64,000 nucleotides of DNA from Massariosphaeria phaeospora (taxonomy: Eukaryota; Ascomycota; Dothideomycetes; Pleosporales): positions 496,001-560,000 of the forward strand of contig JAADJZ010000026.1 in assembly GCA_011032825.1 (NCBI GenBank). Reading direction: 5' to 3'. The notes under the pieces are model-generated. The model searched no databases, was not told the DNA's origin, and saw nothing but the letters and a program-made list of their open reading frames with translations. The translations under genes were made by a program, and so were the position numbers. Positions 12,074 through 24,400 of this stretch are shown here, piece by piece. Within the stretch, counting starts at the first letter, position 1, and the number at the start of each line of letters is the position of its first letter.

Positions 12074-12502
12074 TGTTACGATTTAGTATTACGACTAGGC
12101 TTAGCGCGAAGCGCTTGAGTTATAAGCTACTAATAGAGTTACATAGCAAGCTAACTAAGCTTTAGTTACGTAACTGCTTATTAGTAAGCGCTTAAGAATA
12201 AGCACGCTTAATAATAAGCGCTTAGCAATAAGCACTGCTTAGTAGTAAGCGCTTAAGAATAAGCAAAAACACTTTTTAGTATATAAACTTAAAGAAACAA
12301 CGCACTCTTACAGTTGTTGTTTTCAATTTCAATTACTTAAGTTAACTTTTACTTTAACTTCTCTACTTTTTGCAAAACGAAGCTTGCTACTGCTTTAGTA
12401 TTGAACGCTATATAACCTCTCTTAGTCTATTAAACTTACTTATTTCTCAAGAACCAACTTAAGCCTAATAAACGACTTATTCAAGTTCGCTTAGCTTTTA
12501 CA
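12074..12502 (+). repeat. 3' LTR of Gypsy-1
   Basis: A 429-bp LTR, the same length as the 5' copy. It is followed directly by the TTAAG target duplication (12503-12507), after which C2 resumes. A related solo LTR is at 43929-44400. Confidence 0.9.
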
Positions 12503-12866
12503 TTAAGAATACTAAAGCTTAGTACGGCATCTACGAAAATAACGTGTACAACTTTAACAAAACTAGTTTTTAATTAAGCGTAATTAAGTTTATAAAAGTT
12601 GTTACAAGCTTTTAAAAACGTACTTAACTTAATCTTATCTAGCTAAGCAATTAAAAGTAGGTAATAGTTATTCAAAGCATTTGCGCCGTAAAGTACGCAA
12701 TCTTGCTATTTATTATCTACAAAAAGCGTGTTTACATTTTAGCGTAGTACAAGAAAAACTCTATACTTAGCAATTAAAAGCTTTTAGTTTCTAAAAACAG
12801 CTAAACAAACAACGCTTTTAGTTTCAAATAGTTAAAGCATTTTAACGCGCATACAAAAGCGCGTTA

Positions 12867-15800
12867 ACGTATTAGATTATTACCTTAGTTAAACTATTAC
12901 CTTGGTTAGTTTTTGCCAAGAGTACTACTAACTCTATCAACGCAATATGTTACAACAACAAAACACGATAGCGTTTAACTAAAAAAGCCGAATTGAGCTT
13001 GCCCTTTCTGCTTATTATAATTACAAATTTTAAAGCTTCTAACGTACTGCTAAAGTATTCAACGTACTACATACAACGTTAACTAATTAATACAATAAAA
13101 TTGTATTTTTTTAATATAAACGCAACGGCTGCTAAAAGCTTACTGCAACTAAAGAGCAAACAATCGTCCAATATATCTTTAACTTTAATTCGCAAGAATT
13201 TGCACCTCGGCTGTTTGAGGTAAGAAATATAGAAAATAAACTAGTAGCTACGCAAGGTAGAGAGCTAGTAGGCAAGAAATAAGCTACAAAATTTGCAACG
13301 CGTTTAAAAAAGCTTAAAATAGCTTTTAATTAAGCAAAAAACTAGCAGAGAATACAATAGAAAGATTTTAAAGTAATTAGCGCGTATTTTAAGTTTGTTA
13401 GAGATACTAAAGCTAAGTACAGCATCTACGAGAATAACGTGCACAACTTCGATAAAACTAGCTTCTAGATAGGCGTAATTAGGTTTATAAAAGTTGTTAC
13501 AAGCTTTCAAAAACGTACTCAACCTAATCTAATCTAGCTAGGCAATTGAAAGTAGGTAACAGTTATCTAGAGCATCTGCGCTGCAAAGTACGCAATTTCG
13601 CTTTTTATTATCTACAAAAAGCGCGTTTACATTTTAGCATAGTACGAGAAAAACTTTATACCTAGCAATTAGAAGCTTTTAGTCTTTAAGAATAGCTAGA
13701 CAAACAACGCTTTTAGTTTTAAATAGTTAAAACATTTTAACGCGCATACAAAAGCGCGTTAGGTAGAAAGTTATTAGCTGCTTATTCTAGACGACTATAA
13801 GAGCTACCAATCTTAGAATTTTAAAAACTATTACTTTGAAAACAAAATCTTTACGCTTTGCATGCTAGCTTATTTATTTTATATTCTCTAGCTGCTAGAT
13901 GTAGTTTGCTTTTTGCTGCTAAAGCTAAAGTACTCTTAACGCGTTTGAAACTTAGCGCGCTAGCGCGTTTTCTATATTAACAAAGAAAGCTTTCTGCTAG
14001 CTTTTAGAAACGCGTTTTTTAAAGTGTTTATAACAAAGAACTGCAAGAAAGCTTTTAAGGTTTTAAAACTAGTTTCTATTAACGCGCAAGTAGTTTTTAA
14101 TTGCTTTAAAGTACAACTACGTACTCTACTACTACTTCTCGCACTAGAAACGCTATAGCAGTTAAAAACTCCAACTAATACGCTTGAATTTGAATCGCAA
14201 TTAAAGCTTATTACTACTAAGCTTAGTTTCTTTCTATTATCTCTCAAGAATAGAGTTAACTAGCTTGTCAAAAGGTTTTACTAGATAGCCTATTAGGTTG
14301 AGCTAATGCGCAATCGAATCTCTAGCCTTAAAAAAACTATTAAAGAAGCAACAAAAAGAAAATTACAAAAACAAAAGCGAATTTAGACAAGTAGTACAAT
14401 AGAGTATAGTAATAGATTAGTGCAAGTAGCTGCTAAAGCGTCTACAGCACTTTAGCTATTAAAGAAAGCGCGTAGTAGAAAAAGTTAAAAAAAAGCACAA
14501 CTAGCTCTACAGTGCCCGTGCGCGCAATAAGCTAGTACAACTAATAAGCTACTTCAACTAAAATTAGCACTCGCAAAAACGAGGCTGTAGAGCTACATAT
14601 TAATTTAACTATTATAAAATTTTCTAGTGTAGTACTATATAGAAGCTTGCGCATTTTTTGCACTATTTAAATTTTTGTAGTACTTTAATTTAGCAGCTCT
14701 GCGTAGTAGTTTTGGGTAGAAGCTGCGATAGTAGAAATGCAGTATTAACACTACTTGCAGCACCTACAACACGACGCTTTTTTATAGATTTTGCTACAGC
14801 GCTAGGTAAAGCTGCTCGCTTGCTTTTTTTTAGTGTATCGCGAGATTTTTGTAAAGTTGCAGCGTTGCGTTGCTGCTTTTTAAGCGCGCGCGCAGCGGCT
14901 AGCTTTGCAGCCTTCGCTTTTTGCTTTTTATTGCGCTGCTCTTTTGTAATTTGTCGCAGCGCTTTTGCTTCTTTTACTATCTTTGTTTTATATAGTGTAG
15001 CAGCAGCTTTAAGCTCTTTTGCTTAAGTTTTTTAGAGTTTTTGCTGCTTTTTTTCGCGCTGTTCAACTGTCTTGCGCACTTGAGCTTTTTGAATCTTGCG
15101 AGAACTCTATAGTACAGCGCTGCTATAATACTTCTTGCGCTACTGCAAGTTAAAAACTTTACTTTTTTTCTTATGCTTTCGTTTCGTAGTAAGTACCGCG
15201 CGAAGGCTATTGTTTTTGTAGTAGAGTAGCTCGTTTTGAACTTGTAAAGAGTGTAATGTACTAGCAAAGCGTTTAGCTTTACTTTTTGTCTTATTTGCAA
15301 CTGCGGTGTCTAGAATTTTTTGTATATTATTTCAACTATCTTTATTACTAAGCTTTTGCAGTTCTGTATTTTTATTTTAATCTAAAGTAGTAGTATTAAA
15401 GTGTTTGAGTATAACCTTTGCATTTATTGGCTACACGCTCGTAGCTTCAAAACTTTTCTATATAATTTTTCTCTTTATTGTAGTACCCTACGCTAACTAA
15501 GATATTGAAAAAAAGTTGCTTTTCTTAACGCTAACAAGCTTTTGCAATTAGTGTAAGTAGCAGTTAAGTTCTTGCGAGTAGTAGTTTGAAAGAGAAAAAA
15601 ACAACACTACATTAAGCAGCTGTAAAGTGTAAGTTAAATAAAGAAAAAAAACAGCTAGTAAGATTTTATTAGCGTTGCAAAAGTTTATAAACTTGCGCGT
15701 AAAGTAGCTGCCGTAGCTGTTAACGAGAAAAGAGCGCTATTGCTAGCGCGCTTTTTGCTTTGTGTAGCGCTTAAACAGCTGCTTAAGCTAGGCTAATCTA

Positions 15801-16857
15801 ATATCGTTGTTCGTTTATTCTAAAGTTGAGTTCGCTATAAATACTTAGTGTTTTCTAGCTTCAACGTCGTTAACCTAGCTTGATTGCAAGCTAGCTTTTC
15901 TTTCGTAGATAAAAGCAAGCGGCAGCGCTTTACTATTAGCGCAAACACAAGCTAAAAGCGTAATCTATTCTCTATTACTATCTTGTATAGCTGCTGTACG
16001 CAATTTTGCCTACTAAACTGCTTTAGAAAAGACGCGTTTTGAGCGTGTAGTAATGCTAACAAAAAAGCTTTTTTTATTTATATTATAGGTATTGCGCGCT
16101 TTAACGCTGTACTCATGCATTTTCTTGTGCAGTAGTTAAAAGTATAAGTCGTATTTTTCATGTAAGTTAGCTTAGTAATAATTGCGATTAATCTTAGCGC
16201 TTTATTTGGTAGTAAGCTCGTTGGCGTAGCGATGTAGAAAGCGCGAAACCTACGCATGCAAAGCCTTGTATTTTGCAACTGCGCTAGCGAAATTTTGTAC
16301 TATTTCTTTTGTAAGTAGCAAGCTTTGCTTTGTGCATTTTTTTATGTACTATACAAGCTCTGCTTCTTGTTGTAAGTTAAGTAATTGCTATTCTTCTAAT
16401 GCAGCTGCGTAGAACTGCATTTTGCTCTTATGCCTTCGCAACAGTGTTGTGCAATTAACATTAAACTATTTTGCAACTTTGCGCTACGAGAAAGATGCGC
16501 TAGCTTTACCTAATTTAATTGCTTTAATCGCAGCTTCGATTGAGTTTATATTGGTAGAGTTGTAACGCGTTAAAGTTGAAACGAAATACATGTTTTTTAG
16601 TTGAAGTAGCTTATTAGTTGTACTAGCTTATTGCGCGCACAAGCACTGTACGACGCTGTAGAAACTATAGTAATACAAGACACAATACTCGAACCTGTTA
16701 AAAGAATATAGAAAAAGCTTTTAAATCTAAAGCTAGCACAACGTACGCAGGTTTCTTGTTTAATAGCAATTAATTTAATGTTTTTTTAAAATAAGTTCGT
16801 TGTGCTAAGAAATCCTAAGAGGTTCGATAATCTAGAAAGTTCGATAATTTATTACGT
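12867..16857 (+). mobile_element. Fot1/pogo-like element C3, chimeric, with E nested
   Basis: The left end starts ACGTATTAGATT after a TA at 12865-12866, with 17-bp units at 12876-12892 and 12893-12909 (core TATTACCTT). The right end at 16857, before TA, has a different unit pair at 16822-16838 and 16839-16855 (core GTTCGATAAT). The two ends therefore do not form a matched inverted repeat, which suggests recombination between two C-type elements. The plus-strand transposase is broken. A 91-codon open frame on the minus strand (13972-14247) is its shadow. E is inserted at 14510-16648. Confidence 0.75.
14510..16648 (-). mobile_element. Pogo-like element E
   Basis: A 2139-bp element with TIRs CAGTGCCCGTGCGCGC on the left and CAGTGCTTGTGCGCGC on the right (reverse complement), flanked by TA at 14508-14509 and 16649-16650. 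Inside each tip are paired 17-bp units (left: AATAAGCTAGTACAACT at 14526-14542, AATAAGCTACTTCAACT at 14543-14559). The transposase runs on the minus strand. An N-terminal helix-turn-helix region (EAAIKAIKLGKASASFS) is encoded near 16530-16480, and a Lys-rich C terminus lies at 15300-14977. Removing E restores the C-family sequence seen near 2805. Confidence 0.87.
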
Positions 16858-16859
16858 TA

Positions 16860-17062
16860 CTACAAAGCTAATTAGTAAAGAATTTTTTTTTAAGATTAAT
16901 TCTAGGTTAAGCACTTTTTTCGTAGAGAGTATAAATCTTTCTATAGTAATAATTAGTATAGTAATATCGAAGTTCTAAGTCGTTGTTAATAAAGCTAAAC
17001 GCGTTTATTCAACTTACTTTTATTTAGTTGCTTACTTTACAATAGAATTTTTTTTATATGTA
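16860..17062. other. Unassigned AT-rich spacer
   Basis: About 200 bp between the right end of C3 and the left end of a pogo fragment at 17063. I see no reading frame and no match elsewhere in the window. Confidence 0.4.
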
Positions 17063-17726
17063 CCGTACTTGTGCGCGCAGCGCTCGAAGTTGCGCAGCGC
17101 TTAAAAAACACTATGTTTACTACTTCAAAGATAAAGTTATTGCAGCAGCTACAATAGCTATTATTAAAATATTTTTTAATAAAGCAATTGTATACATGCT
17201 CGCAATTAACTTATACTAATTATATTTACGTAAAAGCCTAATAGCGCGGCTGTAAAAGTTAACTTTAGGTAGAGTTTTTAGTGCAGCTTCTAAAAGCTTT
17301 GCAATAGCTGCAAAGCTACTACTACGTTTCTATTGCTTAGGCTTTAGTAGAAAAAAACCTAAAGCTTTGCGCTTGCTTTTTTAGGTAGTTTAAAGAGCTC
17401 TTTTAGTATTTTGAGCTGCGATTCAAGTAGCGCGCGCGGCTTTTTTCTTAGTCTACTTCTTAGCACGTACTACTTTGGCTTTTTCTTTTGCTACACGCTT
17501 TTTTTTTACCTACTACTTTTAAAGTAGCTTAGTAGTAGCTAAAAGCTCTTTCTTGTTCGCTTTTGCAAGCTGCTTTTTATGCTTTTTTTGTTGTTTTACT
17601 ATTTCTTGTGCACGTGCTTCTCTAATCTTTTGTAGAAACTAGAAAATAGCACTACTATAGTACTTCTTTTGCTGCTGTAAGTTAAAAAGCTTGCTGCGCT
17701 TTTTTTGCTTTTTCTTAGTAGTAAGC
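17063..17726 (-). mobile_element. Pogo-like fragment E'1 (3' part)
   Basis: It starts CCGTACTTGTGC after TA at 17061-17062, related to the E tip, with 17-bp units GCGCAGCGCTCGAAGTT (17075-17091) and GCGCAGCGCTTAAAAAA (17092-17108). The minus strand encodes the Lys/Ala-rich C-terminal region of a pogo transposase, comparable to 14700-15200 in E. It ends abruptly at the Gypsy-2 LTR at 17727. Confidence 0.72.
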
Positions 17727-17947
17727 TATAAAACTACGTTTAATCGTAGGTTTAATAACACTTGAAATAGATTAATAGTATAGTAATAAAGATAGTATAT
17801 TCGTGTAAAAGAAACGAATTGCTGTTTTAGCAGCAATTTAGTTCGAAGTATTTTTAAAAGCTTTGCAAAAAACTAGTCTAGCCTATTATAGCCTATAGTA
17901 GCTATTAATTAAAAAAAAACAACTACGTAAAGCTATTCGGTTTTACA
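17727..17947 (-). repeat. 3' LTR of Gypsy-2
   Basis: A 221-bp LTR, the same length as the plus-strand copy at 56113-56333 and as the two joined halves 32127-32235 and 41919-42030. Its outer end reads TATAAAAC where the other copies have TGTAAAAC, a single G-to-A change. Confidence 0.82.
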
Positions 17948-19595
17948 TTATTTCTTTTCTAAAAGCTCAAACGTTTCGTAAGCTAACTTTATTTGAAATT
18001 CTTTAATAGAAGCTTATATAGGCTATTGCGAAGCAGAATAACTCTTTATAACTTTATACTAATGCTTTGAACTAGTACAAACTTAAGTAAAGTTAAAGTA
18101 AAAAAGTAGTAAAGTTTTTTTTAGTAAAGCTAGCGGTAAAGTGTACTGCTAGTAGAATCTAGTAGATTTTTAACCTAGCAGCAAGTGCTGCTTATAGTTC
18201 TTTTATAGCTTGTACTAGCTCTTTTTAACTTTTATTCTTACATTAACTTTGCTAAATTTCTAGATTTAAAAATTAGTTAACGTTAAAATAGGTAAATTGA
18301 TCTAGGTTATAATAGGCTATTGTAGAGTGTTTAGTAGCTAATAGTGTAACTAGCAGTTTTTTTTTTGCATATTAGCTTGCGTTAGCTTTTTCTTAGCTGC
18401 TTTAATTCTTTACTAGATAACATAAACATTACTAGGGTTAGCAATAACATTTTAGATAATAGCAACTTTATAGTGTACTTTTGCGCGCGTTGCGTTGCGT
18501 TCTAAAGCAATAGAAAGTACTATTACTTAGGCTAAGTAAAATGCTGCATGCTTATTGTTAACAACTTTAACAAGCGTTTGTACTAAAAGTAAATTGTTAA
18601 AAACAACAAAAGCAAAGAGCATAGGTATCTAAAATGCTTCTAGTATTTTAATACAAACTAAAACTACTGTTTAGTGCGTATCTAAACTAGTTTAGAACGT
18701 TATAAGCTATTTTAATTTTATATAAAGTACTAAAAAAGCTTTAGAATAAGTTAAAAAAAGTTGTGCTCGCTTTAAAAAGAGTTCGCAATAAGAGTTATTT
18801 TGTAGTTGTTTTTAACCTTGCTTACAAGCCTCTGTCCCCTAGCGCGCCAAAAACTAAAAAAAAAGTTCTTAAAACTACTCGCTAGTTTAAAGCGTATACT
18901 AATAATAAAGTAAAGCTTGCTATAATAAAAATAAGCAAAACTTGCAAAGACATTTTTAAAACGCTTAACAAGTATGTATTATAACTTTTTAAAGTATAGC
19001 AAAGCGCTAATTTAGTTTTTAATTGCTAATATGCTTTTTACAGCGCGCACTTCTACTTGCACAATAAATTTACTAACTTTAATAAAAATCTTAATGCTAA
19101 AGTTAAGCTAAATAGTTGCGTTTGTACTATTAAAGCTGCTACTTTTTAGCAGAAGTACTTTAAGCAGTTGTTTAACTAGTTAGTAAAAGCAAAGCTTTAA
19201 AAAAATGTTAAGCAAGCTAATACTTTGCGTAAAAAAGTATGTTAGCTTATTATAAGCTACTATAACTCGTATTAACATATTTTAGTTTAAAAAAGCTTGC
19301 GTTGTTATTGATCTAGCAGCTAAAAGAAATCGCAAGCGCGCTTAGCTCTTTGCGAATTTTGCCAACGCAACTGCAAAGCGTGCAGTTGAAAAGAACAAAG
19401 TGCAAAAAAGTATGTTTACAAAAAGAATTAAGTTGCTTATAGCAAAGTTTATAAACTTTAGCTAAAAAGTTGTAAGTAGCTTAGTAGTTTCTAGCGTTGA
19501 ATTGCGGCTTTTTGCTTGAATTAGTTTTCGAGCACAGCGTTAGCGTTTTAGAACTTTATTTTAGCGCAACAAAAGCTAATACTTAGTAGTTAGTA
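17948..19595. other. Gypsy-2 3' internal region, possible antisense ORF remnant
   Basis: This lies between the 3' LTR and the chromodomain of minus-strand Gypsy-2, the position at which Gypsy-1 and Gypsy-3 hold an antisense ORF. On the plus strand near 19340-19390 a Cys-rich patch (CEFCQRNCKAC) can be read between stops. This is weak support for a homologous antisense gene. Nothing else is recognisable. Confidence 0.3.
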
Positions 19596-19597
19596 TA

Positions 19598-21441
19598 ACG
19601 TGTTTCATTAGTAAGTCGGCTACTTTAGTGAGTCGGCTACTAAACACCGGCGCGGCGACTGCGCGGCAACAACACGTAATGTTTCAACAACACAACGCGC
19701 AAAGTACCTATACTAAAAGCGATATATATATCGCTATCTCTAATATTCAATCTAAGCAGATTTAAAGCAAAAGGCGCGCTGCTGCAGTTTACAAAGTCTT
19801 TCAATCAACAATCCAAGACCGACGCGCTAAGAGACGCCCTCGACGCGACTGCGAGCCAAAATCAAAGCGCCTTACAAAACTAGAGGAGGAGGCGATTGTG
19901 CAGCGTATACTTAACGAATTCCTACGAGGTCTACCGCTTTCGAAGGCACACATACAAGATATAGCGAATAGACTGCTAAAAAAGCGCAGATGCAACCCTA
20001 CTAGCAAGTGCTAGGTTGATAGGTTTATCAAGCGTACTTTTAAGCTGCGAACGCGATGGAGCTGTTTGTACAATCGCCAGCGAGCTGCCTGCGAAGACCT
20101 AGCAGTTATTGAGCCCTAGTTTAGCCTAGTTCAATCGGTGAAAGCGAAGTACGGTATCCTTAATAAGAATACCTAGAACTTTGATAAATTAGGCTTCTTA
20201 ATAGGCAAGATTACGTTTTAGCTCGTAGTAACAGGCTTAGATAAGCCTAAGAAAGCAAAGAAACTACAGCCTAGCAATCGCGAATAGACTATCTTGATAC
20301 AAGCTGTCAGCGCGACGAGGAAGCGCATTTTACTCTTTATTATCTTCGCTAGCAAGGTTCTAATCTCTACCTAGTTTAAGCTAAGAATACTACGCAACTA
20401 GGTTATTCAAGTTAGTCTAAATAGCTAGACGAGCAACGATCTTAGGGTTAACTAGCTTAAACACTTTAATACGCATGCAAAGTCTGTAAGAGCGTACAGG
20501 CTACTTATTATTAACGGCTACAAGAGCTATTGCTCGCTTGCTTTTTAAGACTACTGCAAGGAGAACAAGATTATTGCTTTCTGCATGCTATCTTACTTAT
20601 CGCACTTGCTGCAGCTTCTCAACGTCGCCTGCTTCGCGCCGCTGAAGCGCTTTTATAGCGATAGTATCTCAGCTTTGGCGCGCAACTACATCTACTACAT
20701 TAGCAAAAAAACTTTTTTACTAGCCTTTAAAGCTGCCTACGAGCATACATTTACTAAAAAGAACGCTCGCGCAGAGTTTAAAAGCGCTAGATTAGTTTTA
20801 TTTAACTTAGATGCAGTGTTATCGAAGCTTGATGTAAAGTTGCGCACGCTAACTTCGCTACAGCGCAACGACGCTGCATAGAAAGCGAAAACGCCGCGCA
20901 ACGCAAAAGAGCTAGAAGCTTAGACTACGCTTATTTGACAGAGAATGCAAAAGCGCTTAAGTTTCTTAGCGAGCTTTCTTAACGAGCAGGTACAACAGCT
21001 AAGTAAAGGCGCGCAGCAGATAGCGCATAATATAGTGTTGCTGCAAAAAGAACAGGCGCGTATGCGAAGCGCAATTGAAAAGCTTACAAAGCGCAAAACT
21101 TGTAAAAGGCAATACGTACAAGTTAAAAAAACTCTAATAGTTAGTAAAGTATCTAACTTAATTGCTGCAAAGAAAAGTAGTAGTCGTGAAAACGGCGAGA
21201 CGCTTGCGAAAAGAGTGCGCGCAGAGAGGCGCTGCGGCCGTTGCAGCGAGATTAAGCATAATTCCCGCACCTGTAAGGTAGAAATAGAGAATGTAGATAG
21301 TAGTACTGCTTTTAAATAATATTATTCTATTGCGTATAGTATAGTAATTTGTTGTAGTGTTGCACTACGTCGCTGCGCGTGCGCGACGCTAGGGTTTAGT
21401 AGCTAACTTACTAAAGTAGCCGACTTACTAATGAAACACGT
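19598..21441 (+). mobile_element. Fot1/pogo-like element G, the least mutated copy
   Basis: An 1844-bp element with TIRs starting ACGTGTTTC, flanked by TA at 19596-19597 and 21442-21443. The 17-bp units are TTAGTAAGTCGGCTACT (19608-19624) and TTAGTGAGTCGGCTACT (19625-19641). It keeps far more CC, GG, TC and GA than its neighbours, so it was probably mutated for the shortest time or fewest cycles. It is inserted in the 3' region of Gypsy-2. Confidence 0.92.
19679..21319 (+). pseudogene. Fot1-type DDE transposase (element G), broken by stops
   Basis: A single 547-codon frame with no indels, interrupted by about 14 in-frame stops, mostly TAG at Trp positions (for example NRE* for REW). The N-terminal third holds the DNA-binding helix-turn-helix region. 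The DDE_1-type core follows: WSLV-like EP*FSLV near 20120, NFDKLGF near 20177 with its first catalytic Asp kept, SNRE* near 20277, and LLIINGYKS near 20505, where Asp is replaced by Asn. The longest open stretches are 20585-20881 and 20945-21319. The C terminus is basic and coiled, and ends with a CX2CX4HX4C zinc knuckle (CGRCSEIKHNSRTC). The intact protein would have cut and pasted its element at TA sites. The start was chosen as the first ATG inside the left TIR. Confidence 0.9.
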
Positions 21442-21443
21442 TA

Positions 21444-24400
21444 AAAGCAGTTCGCTTGAAAGTAGCATATTTATGCATATATTTTTAAAACCTACTTTGC
21501 TTTACTTTGCTATAAAGTGTTCTACACTAGCTTATAATAGCACAAAGTAGCTTTCTTAACGCTATGCCTTGCGATAGTAAAATAATATATTATTTCTTTT
21601 AAAAAAATTTGTAACTTAGAAAAGCTTAAAATTTTAAAGATCTTAATAGTAACTATGCATTAAGTAGCAAAGTAAAACGTGTTAACTAATTTTTTTTTAA
21701 AAGCACATTGCGTAAAGTGCGTTTTTTATTCTTTTTGCTACAAATATTTTTTCTTTTTGAGAAATTGTTAAGTGCATCTGCACTTATATTTAGCTTAAGT
21801 TCCTAAAAGTTTTTATTATTTAAGTATTTTTTTTATTTAACAAGGTACTTTTAGGTGCTAACTAAAGATTTCTTTTTATTAAGCACTTTTTTAACGTAGT
21901 ACACGTTGTTTTTAAAAGTGCGCAAAGTATCTACTAAAAGCTCGCTTTAAAAAAGTATTAACTTTTTTTAGTTGTAAAGTTCTAACAGAGATATGTAAAA
22001 AACTAGATAAACACATTTTAGTTTAAAAAAGTCTACTTAGTACGCGTTAGTACTAATTTAGTTTATAATAGTACCTAGCTCTACGTACTTTTAGTTAAGC
22101 TTTTTCTTTAGTCTAGTAGATTTCATGTAGCAGTTTAAAATTAGCACTTAGTTACTTTGCTTTAGCGAGATGTGCTTTCTACGCTTGTTAGAATACTTTT
22201 TTTAATAAGCGTTTGTAGCTTTAATTTTGCGCTAGCATTTAACTTAAAAAGCAATTATATAAGCTGCTATGCTTGTTTCTATAAACAACTGTTTATTACT
22301 AAAAAGCATTTTAAGCTAATTTAAAGCTTTTAGAAACGCTTTGTAGTATGCTACAAAAAAAGTAATTTTTATAGTCGCGTGTTAGCTATTGTTGTACGCG
22401 AACTTTGCTACTAGCAACTATACAGTTCAATTGTCTTGTTTAAAGCAATAGTAACATTGAAAGTACTATTCTAGCGTTTAATTCTGCTTTTTAGTTTAAC
22501 TATTTGTTTGAAAGTAATAAGTAAAAAAGAGAACGCTTATTAAGCTAAAATAGTAGCAGAAGCTGTCTTAAAACTTTGAGTTTATAATAAAACTTTAGTT
22601 TAAAATAACATTCTTTAAAACGCTGTAAAGTTCTACGATTTCTTTTATTTAAACTATTGCAAGATCTTTTGCTGTCTAGTTAGCGCAAGCTAGAATATAG
22701 TAAACTATTTTAGTTAAGTAGTTTACTACAACGAGAATAGAGTTGTATACTTGCTTTATATACTTTAATAGTAAAAGTTTTGTAATAAAGTTTATTGTAA
22801 TATTACACTACAAGCTGTTAAGAGCTAGCAAAAGTATAAACAGTTCGTAAAAGCTGTATCTAGCTGCTACTAATTTGCAATACTTCAAACAGTCGTTGTA
22901 GTACTTTTTAACGTTTTTTTTAATACTTTTTTACTTGTATTAGCGTTTAACTTTCTCTAAAGTTTTTTTAACGCTGAAGTAACTAGCTATCGAGCTGTTA
23001 TAACATTTCTAGAAAGCTTTTGCTTTCTCTTTTATTGTAACAAAGTAAATTTTATTTAACTACTTTGTTGCAGCTAATTCTAGTTTATTTTAGGCTACTA
23101 TAGGCTCTACTAGTCTAGACTCGTTTTTTAAGTTAAAGTTAAAGTTTAAGTTTAAGTTTAAAGAGTTTGTAGAATTGCCTATTAAATTACTTAAAAGAAC
23201 TTTATTCTTCGAAAGCCTAAGCTAAGGTACTTAGGTTAGTTCTTCTTTAATGTGCATTTTCGAGTTCGAAGCTTTTATTTTCTTTAAAAAGGTTAGCAAG
23301 CTTGGTTTTTTTCCAAGTTAGCTAGCTAATCTTGTAATTGCTGCTACTAAAGCGGGCTTACTATAGACACTACAAGTTATTAAAGCTCGTAATAAATCTA
23401 CGTAGATTTTATTAGCTTTTTGCGCAAAAGCATAAGCTTTCTTTATATAGTCTAGTTGTTAAAAAAAGCTATTAGCTATATTTGTCTTTTTAGGTTAATG
23501 AATTATAACGAAGTTGTACTCTGTTAACTTTTTGTAAGCGCGAACTTAATAATAATTTAGAGTTTTTGTTTTTATAAACTATCGTAGGTTATTATAGTCT
23601 ATATAGAGATTAAACGGGATACTTAAAAAAAATAGCAAAAATGTAATAAACTTTTGTTAATTGCTAACAACTTTTTATTATAAGTATTGTAATTATACTT
23701 CGCCTTGTTTATTTTCTGCGAGAAAAAACTAATTGAGCGCTAATAAGCACTTTTTCCGCTGTTTTTATCGTTAGAAACTTTTTAGCTTAGAATTCTACTA
23801 ATAGCGCTTTTAGAAACGTTAGTTTTGAGCTTTGTAAGCTATTTTGCTTTATAATAGGCTAGAATAGAAATATTAAAAAAGCACTTTTAAGTTTCTTAAA
23901 CGCTTTTTTAGCTTTAGTTTCAAAGTTAATTCGCTAGCTTTTTTCTTTTCTTTAGGCGTGCTCGCTTTGGGCTGCTTCTAGCTTTTTCTAAGTTAGTTTA
24001 GTTAATAGTAGAGCAAGCTTAGAGAACTTAGCAATAAAGCGCCGATAATAGTTTATAAAGCCTATAAATACTCGAATATTCTAAACTATATTTAGCATTA
24101 GCTACTCTTAGATCGTTCTAATTCGTTTTAGGTTAATTTTAACTTCTTTTAGGCATACAATGTAACTTAGGTACTTCGTTTACTATGTGTGCTACTTGCA
24201 CTTTCTAAGCTTTAAGTATAGCTTTACTTTACGCAAACGTTAAAAAACTTCTTTAACCTAGCTTACATAGGCTTTTTTTGTATTAGAAAATACTAGAATG
24301 TTGTTAAAGTATACAATGCAGGTTACGTTAACTAACTTAGCAAAAGCTTAGTTAATGTAGGCTTAAAATGCTGCAGAAGCATTTGTAAAACTAAATAGCA

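Larger units (their letters stand above)
4621..12502 (+). mobile_element. Ty3/gypsy chromovirus Gypsy-1
   Basis: A full-length LTR retrotransposon with two 429-bp LTRs (4621-5049, 12074-12502) that begin TGTTAC and end TTTTACA. The target duplication TTAAG is perfect (4616-4620, 12503-12507), which shows one insertion into C2. The internal region carries gag, protease, reverse transcriptase, RNase H, integrase and chromodomain remnants in the Ty3/gypsy order. Two later insertions, M1 (5343-5778) and F1 (9420-10329), lie inside it. The coding region is full of TAG and TAA stops, so the element is dead. Confidence 0.93.
4086..12866 (+). mobile_element. Fot1/pogo-like element C2, split by Gypsy-1 and truncated
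   Basis: The left end starts ACGTAAAGTACT after a TA at 4084-4085, with 17-bp units at 4095-4111 and 4112-4128 (ACTACTAAGTAACTTAA and ACTACTAAGTAACCTAG). C2's own sequence is 4086-4620 and 12503-12866; between them lies Gypsy-1, inserted with the 5-bp duplication TTAAG. The join reads like the uninterrupted C1 sequence near 1690. At 12865-12866 C2 is cut by element C3, and its right half is not found beyond C3, so it is lost from this window. Confidence 0.82.

Noticed and set aside
14712..15300. 104- and 107-codon frames on opposite strands
   Set aside because: They fall inside pogo element E. The minus frame is the transposase C terminus and the plus frame is its shadow.
20920..21270. 116-codon minus-strand frame
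   Set aside because: It is antisense to the well-supported C-terminal part of the G transposase with its zinc knuckle.
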